This document shows, one piece after another, positions 33,450 through 41,591 of a DNA stretch of 43,420 nucleotides. Source of the DNA: JBAXAM01 sp037142515 (GTDB lineage: Bacteria; Pseudomonadota; Gammaproteobacteria; UBA9339). The stretch covers positions 1-43,420 of the forward strand of contig JBAXAM010000009.1 in NCBI GenBank assembly GCA_037142515.1, in the 5' to 3' direction. The position numbers were made by a program, and so were the translations under genes. The notes under the pieces were generated by a model. It made no database searches and was not told the origin of the DNA. It saw nothing but the letters and a program-made list of their open reading frames with translations. Within the stretch, counting starts at the first letter, position 1. Each line of letters begins with the position of its first letter.

Positions 33450-34588
33450 TGAACAATAGCCCACTACTATCTGACAACCAAGAAAATAGACGAAAAGTTC
33501 TTAAAAAGATATGGAAGAAGTCGCACCTGGATTTTTTGCTTTTGGTTGGAGTGCTTATACTCGCGACATTTGGTTTTGGAATTCTTTATAGTGCCGGCAA
33601 TCAGAGTTTAGCATTGCTGCAACACCAGGTACTAAGTTTTATTTTAGCCTTTGCAGCCATGTGCTTGTTTGCTCAAATCCCAACCTACCGTTACCAGTCT
33701 TTGGTGCCATGGGTTTACAGTGCAGTGTTGTTGCTGCTAGTTGCAGTAATAAGCGTTGGGGTCATTAATAAAGGAGCACAGCGCTGGCTAAACCTTGGTA
33801 TATTACGCTTTCAACCATCAGAAATTATGAAGCTTGTTGTGCCAATGATGTTGTCATGGTATTTACGCAACAAAAACTTTCCACTACACACAAAAGATCT
33901 ATTTGTTTGTTGCTTGATTGTTGCTCTACCTGTATTAATAATTGCTAAACAACCTGACTTGAGCACTGCTATATTAGTTGCCGCAACAGGAGCATTTGTG
34001 TTACTACTAGCCGGCATTACCTGGAAACTTATTATCGGAATTGCCGCCATAATAGCCGTCGCAATTCCTATTGTCTGGCACTACTTTATGCATGCATACC
34101 AAAAAGCACGCCTATTTACTTTTCTATCTCCAGAACATGATCCATACGGTAGTGGCTATAATATTATTCAATCAAAAATTGCAATTGGTTCAGGGGGTTG
34201 GTTTGGCAAAGGTTGGCTTTTGGGATCACAAGCACATTTACAGTTTTTACCAGAACACGCTACTGATTTTATTTTTGCCGTGTGTGGTGAAGAATTTGGT
34301 TTTATTGGCTGTATTTTATTGCTTGGGATTTTTCTTTATATTGTTGGGCGAGGCTTATACCTCAGTGTGTGCGCACAAGACACTTTTACACGGCTACTTG
34401 CTGGCAGCTTAAGCATATCTTTCTTCGCTTCTTTTTTTATAAACATTTGTATGGTCGTTGGAATTTTACCAGTTGTTGGCTTACCATTACCACTAGTTAG
34501 CTACGGAGGCAGCTCATTAGTGATTTTCATGTCTGGTTTTGGAATAATTATGTCAACACGGACACACCGCAAATTGATTGGTGCTTAA
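33449..34588 (+). CDS. rodA: Rod-shape peptidoglycan glycosyltransferase RodA
   Basis: 379 aa SEDS-family polymerase that strings lipid II into glycan chains during elongation, in partnership with PBP2. It has about ten membrane segments. The signature areas are GAQRWLNLGILRFQPSE, KQPDLSTA, the long loop with YGSGYNIIQSKIAIGSGGWFG and LPEHATDFIFAVCGEEFG with the catalytic Asp, and PLVSYGGSS near the end. The usual neighbour mrdA (PBP2) is not in the window. Its ATG overlaps the toxin stop by 1 base (TAATG) with no own ribosome-binding site or promoter visible, so it depends on the toxin-antitoxin transcript and probably its translation. Confidence 0.96.
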   Translation: MNNSPLLSDNQENRRKVLKKIWKKSHLDFLLLVGVLILATFGFGILYSAGNQSLALLQHQVLSFILAFAAMCLFAQIPTYRYQSLVPWVYSAVLLLLVAVISVGVINKGAQRWLNLGILRFQPSEIMKLVVPMMLSWYLRNKNFPLHTKDLFVCCLIVALPVLIIAKQPDLSTAILVAATGAFVLLLAGITWKLIIGIAAIIAVAIPIVWHYFMHAYQKARLFTFLSPEHDPYGSGYNIIQSKIAIGSGGWFGKGWLLGSQAHLQFLPEHATDFIFAVCGEEFGFIGCILLLGIFLYIVGRGLYLSVCAQDTFTRLLAGSLSISFFASFFINICMVVGILPVVGLPLPLVSYGGSSLVIFMSGFGIIMSTRTHRKLIGA

Positions 34589-34592
34589 GATT

Positions 34593-36107
34593 ATGGATGA
34601 TACTTCAAAAAATGCTGCAGAGTTACATTTGCTTGGTGTTTCGCTTGCAAAGCAACACAAATATGAAGACGCTATTTTGCAATATCAGCAAGTACTGCAA
34701 TTAAATCCTGACAGCCCAGCAACCCACAATAACATGGGTAATGTTTTATATAGGCTCGGTAGGCTACAAGAAGCAAAAAAGCATTATTACGAGGCAATTC
34801 GTCTTGAACCCGGGTATGTTGATGCACACTGCAATTTAAGTTTTGTTTTAATCAAGCAAAATCTAAATCAGGAGGCGATCACACATTTAGAAACAGCGAT
34901 ACAGATACAGCCAAACTATGATCTACCGCACCAACAGTTAGCCCATTTGCTGCAACTACAAGGAACACTGGATAAGGCCATCTACCATTATCAAATATCT
35001 TTAAAAAACAATGACAATAATATTTTGGCCCATCACAACCTGGGGGTGATTTTAACCAATGGTGGAAAATACGAAAAAGCAATACCTCATTTTAAAAGAG
35101 TATTAGACTTGCAGCCACAGCACATAGAGGCGCTACACAATTTGGGATCGATTTTTTTGCTACAAAAAAAGCCAATTGAAGCATTACCATATTTCTTGCA
35201 ACTGGCTGGATTAACACAAGACTTTGATGCTTACTATAATATCGGCGTAATTTATATGGATTTATCGCGATTTGATGACGCAATTATTTATTTTGACGAA
35301 GCAATAAAGATACGGCCAGATGATTTTTCTGTATACGTAAACTTGGGGACAATTTACTTACGCCGCCAAAATTTTGCTGAAGCAGAAAAATACTATACCC
35401 AGGCTCACCGCTTACGGCCAGACAGCCAAGAAACATCTTATATTTTAGCAGCACTGCAACAAAAAAATAATTTAAAGTGCGCCCCAGCAGAGTATGTTCA
35501 ACATCTCTTTGACCAGTATGCCCCCTACTTTGAGCAACATTTAAAACTACTAGATTATCAAGTACCTGAATGCTTGTTTAATATCGTTCAAACCGTAGTT
35601 GACCCCAAAGGATGCTGCGGTTGTTCTTTAAAAATTTTAGACTTGGGTTGTGGTACTGGCATGTGCGGGACCAAGTTTAAGCAAATAGCTCAAGAACTTA
35701 TTGGAATTGACCTTTCAACAAAGATGTTAGAGCTTGCTCGGCAAAAAAATGTATATAGCGACCTCAAAAACATTACTATCGAGGATGCTATAGTTGCATT
35801 TTCTGACATAGATTTAATAATAGCAGCAGAGTCCTTTGTGTATTTTGGAGCACTTGAAAAAATTTTTACCGGCTGTTATAACACACTTAAGCCAGGAGGA
35901 TTTTTTGCTTTTACTGTTGAGAAGACCGACCAATACCCCTATACACTTCAACGCTCTGCTAGGTTTGCTCATGCTGCAGAATATATTAAAAAAACAGCAT
36001 CCAAAAACGGGTTTATAATATTGAAATTAAATGAAATTATCCTAAGAAAACATTATAATACGGTTATCAAAGGTTATGTTTTTGTGCTTCAAAAGTCAGC
36101 TAATTAA
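34593..36107 (+). CDS. TPR-repeat protein with C-terminal methyltransferase
   Basis: 504 aa from ATG 34593. Residues about 5-290 are tetratricopeptide repeats, at least eight, with regular YxxALxxYxxAIxLxP patterns. The rest is a class I methyltransferase: ILDLGCGTGMCGTKF, then IGIDLSTKMLELARQK, and LKPGGFFAFTVEK. The substrate is unknown; the TPR half probably binds a protein partner. It follows rodA by 4 bases, so the pair likely share a transcript. Confidence 0.9.
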   Translation: MDDTSKNAAELHLLGVSLAKQHKYEDAILQYQQVLQLNPDSPATHNNMGNVLYRLGRLQEAKKHYYEAIRLEPGYVDAHCNLSFVLIKQNLNQEAITHLETAIQIQPNYDLPHQQLAHLLQLQGTLDKAIYHYQISLKNNDNNILAHHNLGVILTNGGKYEKAIPHFKRVLDLQPQHIEALHNLGSIFLLQKKPIEALPYFLQLAGLTQDFDAYYNIGVIYMDLSRFDDAIIYFDEAIKIRPDDFSVYVNLGTIYLRRQNFAEAEKYYTQAHRLRPDSQETSYILAALQQKNNLKCAPAEYVQHLFDQYAPYFEQHLKLLDYQVPECLFNIVQTVVDPKGCCGCSLKILDLGCGTGMCGTKFKQIAQELIGIDLSTKMLELARQKNVYSDLKNITIEDAIVAFSDIDLIIAAESFVYFGALEKIFTGCYNTLKPGGFFAFTVEKTDQYPYTLQRSARFAHAAEYIKKTASKNGFIILKLNEIILRKHYNTVIKGYVFVLQKSAN

Positions 36108-36120
36108 CTTATTCATATAA

Positions 36121-36158
36121 ACACTATAACTATTTGTTTGTACAAATAATTATAGTGT
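36121..36158. terminator. Hairpin after the rodA unit
   Basis: Arms 36121-36136 and 36143-36158 pair over 16 positions with one mismatch, around a 6-base loop (TTTGTA). The stem is nearly all A/T and no T tract follows. It lies just after the TPR-methyltransferase stop and before rlpA, which fits a transcript end. Confidence 0.5.
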
Positions 36159-36222
36159 CAGATAAGTGCCAATGTCTTTTTTAGATGGCGTTTTCCTAAA
36201 CATATGTTACACTGCCCCCTAT

Positions 36223-37014
36223 ATGCACTATCATAAATTTCGCACATGTCGCAACTGGACAGTAGCAGGGGTATTTGTTTTCTGTTTGACACAATTGAGC
36301 GGTTGTAGTTTCATTGGAATCGGCCACAAAGAGGTCGATGGCATCCCTAGTGTTGATATAGACGCCTCTAAAATTGCTGACGCTGTTCCCAGATCAGAAC
36401 CATATCACCCATACGGCACCAAAGATTATGTTGTTGGCGGCCGTCGCTACCACGTACTAAAAAGCTCAAAAGGCTACGTCAGAACTGGTAACGCTTCGTG
36501 GTACGGCACTAAATTTCACGGCAACAGTACTTCAACACAAGAGCGTTATAATCTATATGGAATGACAGCCGCAAGCACCGAGCTACCGCTTCCCTCTTAC
36601 GTCCAGGTAACTAATCTGCGCAATGGCAAACATATTGTTGTTAGGGTTAATGATCGCGGACCGTTTCATTCCAAACGCATATTAGATTTATCTTATGCAG
36701 CAGCCAAAAAACTTGATTTCGTAGATAGTGGCACCGCGCCAGTCAAGATCGTGGGTATTGACCCTAAAACTTGGAACAAAGGCTCTCAGGCCAAAAAAAT
36801 CTATTTACAGGTAGGTGCGTTTTCCCAGCTTGATAATGCCAAGCAACTATCCACTAAGATAGCAAAGCTTACCGACAAACCAACCAGTATTGATCACAGC
36901 AATAGTTTATACCGAGTACACGTCGGACCAATAGCATGTGAAACGCAGGGAAATAAACTCAAGCACCGTCTAGAAGAAAACGGGTTTAACAAAGTTGTTG
37001 TTGTTACCAAATGA
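36223..37014 (+). CDS. rlpA: RlpA-family lipoprotein with DPBB and SPOR domains
   Basis: 263 aa from ATG 36223, the start that gives a clean lipoprotein signal with LSGC (Cys28); the frame is open to 36166. A double-psi beta-barrel follows (GNASWYGTKFHGN, QERYNLYGMTAAS, VVRVNDRGPF) and then a SPOR domain (YLQVGAFSQLDNA to VVVV) that binds denuded septal peptidoglycan. In Pseudomonas RlpA is a lytic transglycosylase. Here the usual MTAAH is MTAAS, so an expected active-site His is absent, while the Glu in TSTQERY and the Asp in VNDRGPF remain. Own promoter not certain. Confidence 0.88.
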   Translation: MHYHKFRTCRNWTVAGVFVFCLTQLSGCSFIGIGHKEVDGIPSVDIDASKIADAVPRSEPYHPYGTKDYVVGGRRYHVLKSSKGYVRTGNASWYGTKFHGNSTSTQERYNLYGMTAASTELPLPSYVQVTNLRNGKHIVVRVNDRGPFHSKRILDLSYAAAKKLDFVDSGTAPVKIVGIDPKTWNKGSQAKKIYLQVGAFSQLDNAKQLSTKIAKLTDKPTSIDHSNSLYRVHVGPIACETQGNKLKHRLEENGFNKVVVVTK

Positions 37015-37065
37015 TACCGTATAATTAGCCCTAATTTAATCTGGCTTTAATGGAGAAAAATACCT

Positions 37066-37737
37066 ATGGCTTCCGATCCATCATTGTGGAGTTTTGTAGC
37101 AAATGCAAGTTTAATAGTAAAAACAGTGATGCTGCTTTTATTAGCTGCATCAATCTGGTCTTGGACAATAATCTTCCAGCGTTGGTTTTTTTTGAAAGAT
37201 GCACACTCGTCTGTCAAAAAATTTGAAGAGCACTTTTGGTCAGGTAACGAACTGCACAAGTTTTACCAAGAATTAAATGCACGCCACGATGATTTACATG
37301 GGCTAGAACTAATTTTTTATGCGGGATTTAATGAATACACGCGTTTGAGCAAACAACAAGCAGCAAAACCAGACGCGATTGTCAAAGGCGCAGAGCGCGC
37401 TATGCGGGTTGTACTTGCCCGTGAAATTGCAAGCTTAGAGCATCATTTATCGTTTCTTGCTACAGTCGGTTCAACCAGTCCATATGTTGGTTTATTTGGT
37501 ACTGTTTGGGGAATTATGACTTCTTTTCGCGCTCTCGGAGGAATGCAACAAGCAACTATGGCAATGGTGGCCCCTGGAATTTCTGAAGCATTAATTGCAA
37601 CAGCTATGGGTCTATTTGCAGCGATTCCAGCGGTTATAGCATACAACCGCTATGCCAACGAGGTAGAACAACTTACTAATATTTATGATACCTTTAAAGA
37701 AGAGTTTTCAAGTATTTTGCATAGGCAAATGTTTTAA
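37066..37737 (+). CDS. tolQ: Tol-Pal system protein TolQ
   Basis: 223 aa, inner-membrane stator subunit that uses proton flow with TolR to energise outer-membrane constriction at division. Three hydrophobic segments (about 12-35, 130-155 and 165-190) and the conserved ATVGSTSPYVGLFGTVWGIM and SEALIATAMGLFAAIPAVIAYN segments are diagnostic. GGAG lies 10 bases before the ATG. The usual first gene of the operon, ybgC, is replaced by rlpA. Confidence 0.94.
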   Translation: MASDPSLWSFVANASLIVKTVMLLLLAASIWSWTIIFQRWFFLKDAHSSVKKFEEHFWSGNELHKFYQELNARHDDLHGLELIFYAGFNEYTRLSKQQAAKPDAIVKGAERAMRVVLAREIASLEHHLSFLATVGSTSPYVGLFGTVWGIMTSFRALGGMQQATMAMVAPGISEALIATAMGLFAAIPAVIAYNRYANEVEQLTNIYDTFKEEFSSILHRQMF

Positions 37738-37755
37738 ATTTTATTTAAATTTCAA

Positions 37756-38184
37756 ATGTTAAAACGAAAACGCCATCGCCAACTTGCTGAAATTAATGTA
37801 GTACCATACATTGACGTAATGTTGGTGTTGCTCGTTATTTTTATGGTAACAGCGCCGCTTTTATTTCAAGGTGTTAGCGTTAATTTACCAACCGCAAATG
37901 CAAAACCAGTTGACGCCAAACCACTAGAACCCATAGTTGTATCGATTGATGCCAACTGTAATTATTTTTTAAATATTGCACCACAACCGACAAAGCCTAT
38001 TTCAGCACAAGATTTGTCTAATAAGGTTACGCAAGCAATATCGCCCTCGCCCCAGCGCCAGGTTTTGCTCAAAGGAGATAAAAATATTGACTATGGCAGA
38101 ATCATGCAAGCGATGGTACTACTACAACAAGCGGGAGCACAAAGCATTGGACTAATCACTCAACCCGCTAATTCTAAATTTTAA
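37756..38184 (+). CDS. tolR: Tol-Pal system protein TolR
   Basis: 142 aa, ExbD/TolR family. One membrane helix carries the proton-binding Asp20 in VVPYIDVMLVLLVIFMV, followed by a periplasmic domain ending in GLITQPANSKF. It follows tolQ by 18 bases. After it come 84 bases and a response regulator instead of tolA, tolB and pal. There is no clear Shine-Dalgarno sequence. Confidence 0.93.
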   Translation: MLKRKRHRQLAEINVVPYIDVMLVLLVIFMVTAPLLFQGVSVNLPTANAKPVDAKPLEPIVVSIDANCNYFLNIAPQPTKPISAQDLSNKVTQAISPSPQRQVLLKGDKNIDYGRIMQAMVLLQQAGAQSIGLITQPANSKF

Positions 38185-38268
38185 TAAAAAATACTTTATA
38201 ATAAGCAGTCATTGTGATATATATTAAAAAAAATTAGCTAAAAACAACATAATTAATGTGAGAAAAAA

Positions 38269-38937
38269 ATGCGCATTTTACTTGCTGAAGATGATGAATT
38301 ACTTGGTGATGGTATACGTTCTGGCTTAATTCAGTACCAATATAATGTCAACTGGGTAAAGAACGGTATGGCTGCGTGGACTTCTCTGCAATCAGAGCAT
38401 TTTGATATGGTAATTTTGGATCTTGGGTTACCAAAGCTCTCTGGTGAAGAACTTTTGAAAAATATGCGATCGAAAAACATTGATACCCCCGTCGTAATCT
38501 TAACCGCCCGTGATAGCACTACTGATCTTATCAAGGGGTTAGATACCGGAGCGGATGACTATGTTGTTAAACCATTTGATTTAGAAGAATTATGCGCGCG
38601 TATTCGTGCCATACAAAGACGTATTTCATCCCGCGCTGAACCAACTATAACTGTTGGTGATATTGCTTTGGACCCAGCAACAAGATTGGTTTTTAAAGCT
38701 GGGCAGATGGTAGAATTATCGCGTCGCGAGTTTGTATTGCTGCAAATGTTAATGGAAAATGTCGGGCGCGTGCTTTCAAGAGAACAAATTACCCAGAGTT
38801 TATATGGCTGGAGTGACGATATTGACAGTAATGCTCTTGAAGTGCATGTCCACAATTTACGTAAGAAATTTGGTAGTGACACAATCGCCACCGTTCGCGG
38901 TGTTGGGTATATGTTGACCAAATTAAATAAGGCATAA
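38269..38937 (+). CDS. OmpR-family response regulator (PmrA/QseB-like)
   Basis: 222 aa. The receiver domain has the acidic pocket AEDDE, the phosphorylation site Asp51 in VILDLGLP, Thr78 and Lys100 in VVKPFD. A winged-helix DNA-binding domain follows (LSRREFVLLQMLMEN, LEVHVHNLRKKFG, VRGVGYML). It resembles the PmrA/QseB branch; in Legionella and Coxiella PmrA activates many effector genes. No sensor kinase follows, so its partner must be elsewhere. GTGAGA precedes the ATG, and a TATAAT (38197-38202) is about 67 bases upstream. Confidence 0.92.
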   Translation: MRILLAEDDELLGDGIRSGLIQYQYNVNWVKNGMAAWTSLQSEHFDMVILDLGLPKLSGEELLKNMRSKNIDTPVVILTARDSTTDLIKGLDTGADDYVVKPFDLEELCARIRAIQRRISSRAEPTITVGDIALDPATRLVFKAGQMVELSRREFVLLQMLMENVGRVLSREQITQSLYGWSDDIDSNALEVHVHNLRKKFGSDTIATVRGVGYMLTKLNKA

Positions 38938-39099
38938 TTTTCTTATCGTATCCTTAGCAAAATCCATTAAAAAATTACCCACAAAATCTGTGGATAACTC
39001 TGTGGGTATTTTATGCAGCTGATCTCGTAAATGTTGAAGATATTGACTTCTCAACAAATTGAGCAAATTTTGATCCAAAAAAATCTTATTTTTTATCAT
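38923..39099 (-). CDS. Possible 58-aa small protein, unknown
   Basis: An open reverse-strand frame fills most of the gap between the response regulator and the nuclease gene. It encodes 58 residues (starting MIKNKIFLDQNLLNLL) in an amphipathic helical pattern (LLRSQYLQHLRDQL and NFLMDFAKDTIRKL), which looks more protein-like than random A/T-rich sequence. Weak points: no good ribosome-binding site (AAAGG is 14 bases away), and its end overlaps the regulator gene by 15 bases. It could also be noise in a regulatory gap. Confidence 0.35.
   Translation of the reverse strand: MIKNKIFLDQNLLNLLRSQYLQHLRDQLHKIPTELSTDFVGNFLMDFAKDTIRKLCLI
38975..39009. other. Cluster of DnaA-box-like 9-mers forming an inverted repeat
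   Basis: Within 35 bp lie TTACCCACA (38975-38983), TGTGGATAA (38989-38997, the exact complement of the consensus box TTATCCACA) and TGTGGGTAT (39001-39009). The outer two form an 8-bp perfect inverted repeat. The rest of the 248-bp gap (38938-39185) is A/T-rich and holds no gene on the forward strand. Function unknown; a DnaA-controlled promoter or titration site is possible. Confidence 0.45.
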
Positions 39100-39185
39100 A
39101 TAGTTACATAACCTTTTGAAAAATCATTGCGTTACCTAAAAAAGAGGTTTTAAAATTTTCAAATAAGCCAGGGGCTGTGCAAAAA

Positions 39186-41564
39186 ATGCAAAAAGAATCA
39201 ATCATACTTACCCCAAATCATCGCCTTGCCCGCCACCTAGAAAGCCTAACTAGTTGGCACGGCGAAAAAATTTTACCGCTCTCTACCTGGCTGATAAATT
39301 GTTGGCAAGAATATGCTGCTGCCCCACAGATATTATTAAACTCACATCAAGAGCAATTGCTATGGCAACTAGTCATAGAAGAAACTTTAGGAAAAAATTT
39401 TAGTAGCATTACTGATACCGTAATAAAAGCACATGAATTATTAGTAAATTGGCAAATAGACATTGCAAGTTTGACTGATTACGAATCAGAAGATGTGAGT
39501 GTTTTCAAAATATTATATAACAAATTTAAAGAACAATGTAAGAAAAAAAAATTAATTATGGCTTGCCAGCTTCCATCACTGCTCATACCCTACTTGCAGC
39601 ACTATAATACAAAAATCACATTTACTAGTTTTAATGAGTACTCACCACAGCTAAAATTACTTATTAGCGCTCTTAAAAAATCAAATTGTATTATTTGTCA
39701 TAATGATCCCAATAACTATAAAAATTCTACGTACAAAAAAATAAGTTTTGCTAAACAGCATGATGAAATTACCACAATTGCTCGCTTTGCTAAGCAACTC
39801 ATTAGTCATGACCCCAAAGTAACTATTGGCATTGTGGTGCCGAATTTAACAGCTTTGCGATCTAAAATTATAAGAATCTTTAATGACGTTTTGGGAAATA
39901 CTGAAAATATTAATATTTCTGCCGGAACTGTTTTTAGCTCTCAACCAATCATAAGTCATGCACTAGAGTTACTCAGCTTAAAAGCAACTAACAAAATTCT
40001 ACTGTCGCCATATATCCATGGAGCAGAAGCAGGAAAATCAAATCAAGCTTGTATAAACGTATTACAAAAAGAGCAAGATCATTACGCACAAGTAAAAAAC
40101 AAAAAACTAGATAATTCTGATTGGGCAAAAACATTTGCCCAAATTCTTCAGACCTTTGGGTGGCCTGGTGAGAATAATTTAAACAATACTGAGTCGACAG
40201 CTATAGAGCGCTTTACTAAACTTCTGCAAGAACTGACAACCACTAACTTGATCGCAGAAAAAACCTCATATACTCAAGCATTACAAACTCTGCACCATAT
40301 GGCAGATCATACAATATTTCAATCAGAGCACGAAACCGAAAGCCAAATAAACGTTTTGGGAACTCTTGAAGCAGCTGGTATTAATTTCGATTATTTATGG
40401 GTTATGGGGCTAGATCAAGAAAGCTGGCCGACCACCCAAGCTCCAAACCCATTTATTCCAATTAAGATACAAAAAAAGCTTTCTCTACCACACTCTTCGG
40501 CTGAACGTGAATTATATTTTTGCGAAACACTGACTAACCGCTTTAAGCGCAGCGCTAAAAACATTTTTTTTAGCTACGTAAACCAAATCGAAGATCATTC
40601 TATCGAACCAAGCACCTTAATCGCGGACATTCCAGAAATTTCAGTGGATAACCTAGATTTGGCTGCGTTTATAGAACCAGCTAAAAAAATTTACTCAAAC
40701 CAAAGAACAATAAAAAAATTAGACGACGATTATTTCTTGCCATTTGCTTCAGATGAATTAATTCATGTCCATGGTGGCAGTAGACTTATAGAACTACAAT
40801 CACTCTGCCCTTTTCGTGCATTTGCAGAATTTCGTTTAAGAGCAAAAGAATCCAAACAGCTTGAACTTGGTATAAATAAGCTAAAACGTGGCATATTAGT
40901 TCATACAACGCTAGAAAATTTTTGGCAAAAAGTAGAAACGCATCAAAACTTATGCTCGCTCAATCCTGAAACCTTAAAAAAACTCATTAAAGAAAGCGTG
41001 GGATATGCTTTAAGCAAAGAAAATATACCACAAACATTACACTCACTTGAACAAAAATGCCTAATCCGGCTATTAAGTAGTTGGCTAGAAGTTGAAAAAA
41101 GCAGACCTCCATTTCAAGTGATGGCAACAGAAAAAACCATAGAAACTACTATTGGTCCGCTACAAATTAAACTACGGATTGATCGTATTGATAAACTTGC
41201 GAATGGCAATTTATTACTAATCGATTATAAAACTGGTAAAAAGCTACCAATCGCTTTTGACTGGTTTGGCAAACGACCAAAAAACCCGCAACTGCCACTA
41301 TATTGTGTGGCGGTTGATAACGCTCAAGGCTTTGCTTTTGCACAGATCAATATAGAATCTATTAAATTTAAAGATATAAGTTTAGATGAATTTGCTTTTG
41401 GAATGCAGGCACCTGTAAATTGGCATGAACTAATTACCCACTGGCGCGAAATTTTAAATGATTTGGCCAAAGATTTTGTATCTGGAAACGCTCGCCCAGA
41501 ACCGCTATCTCCTCAAGTATGCAAACAGTGTGAATTTGGATTGATTTGTAGATATACTTGTTAA
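39186..41564 (+). CDS. AddB-like Fe-S PD-(D/E)XK nuclease / DNA repair protein
   Basis: 792 aa from ATG 39186 (AGGGG 11 bases upstream; a GTG at 39177 is too close). It matches the stand-alone RecB-family exonuclease group (probable DNA repair protein type). The N-terminal two thirds are helicase-like without a Walker A motif (ILTPNHRLARHL; later VLGTLEAAGINFDYLWVMGLD). The C-terminal nuclease has GILVHTTLENFW, RIDRIDKLANGNLLLIDYKTGK and a QLPLYCV segment. Four Cys, one in SLCPFRAF and three in CKQCEFGLIC (C-x2-C-x5-C), match the AddB iron-sulfur site. No AddA partner is adjacent. Confidence 0.88.
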   Translation: MQKESIILTPNHRLARHLESLTSWHGEKILPLSTWLINCWQEYAAAPQILLNSHQEQLLWQLVIEETLGKNFSSITDTVIKAHELLVNWQIDIASLTDYESEDVSVFKILYNKFKEQCKKKKLIMACQLPSLLIPYLQHYNTKITFTSFNEYSPQLKLLISALKKSNCIICHNDPNNYKNSTYKKISFAKQHDEITTIARFAKQLISHDPKVTIGIVVPNLTALRSKIIRIFNDVLGNTENINISAGTVFSSQPIISHALELLSLKATNKILLSPYIHGAEAGKSNQACINVLQKEQDHYAQVKNKKLDNSDWAKTFAQILQTFGWPGENNLNNTESTAIERFTKLLQELTTTNLIAEKTSYTQALQTLHHMADHTIFQSEHETESQINVLGTLEAAGINFDYLWVMGLDQESWPTTQAPNPFIPIKIQKKLSLPHSSAERELYFCETLTNRFKRSAKNIFFSYVNQIEDHSIEPSTLIADIPEISVDNLDLAAFIEPAKKIYSNQRTIKKLDDDYFLPFASDELIHVHGGSRLIELQSLCPFRAFAEFRLRAKESKQLELGINKLKRGILVHTTLENFWQKVETHQNLCSLNPETLKKLIKESVGYALSKENIPQTLHSLEQKCLIRLLSSWLEVEKSRPPFQVMATEKTIETTIGPLQIKLRIDRIDKLANGNLLLIDYKTGKKLPIAFDWFGKRPKNPQLPLYCVAVDNAQGFAFAQINIESIKFKDISLDEFAFGMQAPVNWHELITHWREILNDLAKDFVSGNARPEPLSPQVCKQCEFGLICRYTC

Positions 41565-41591
41565 AAATCACTAAAGGGTTAAATAAATAAA

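Noticed and set aside
38938..39185. Chromosomal replication origin suggested by the DnaA-box cluster.
   Set aside because: Only one consensus box, a short A/T-rich stretch, and none of the usual origin neighbours (dnaA, dnaN, gidA, rpmH) are nearby.
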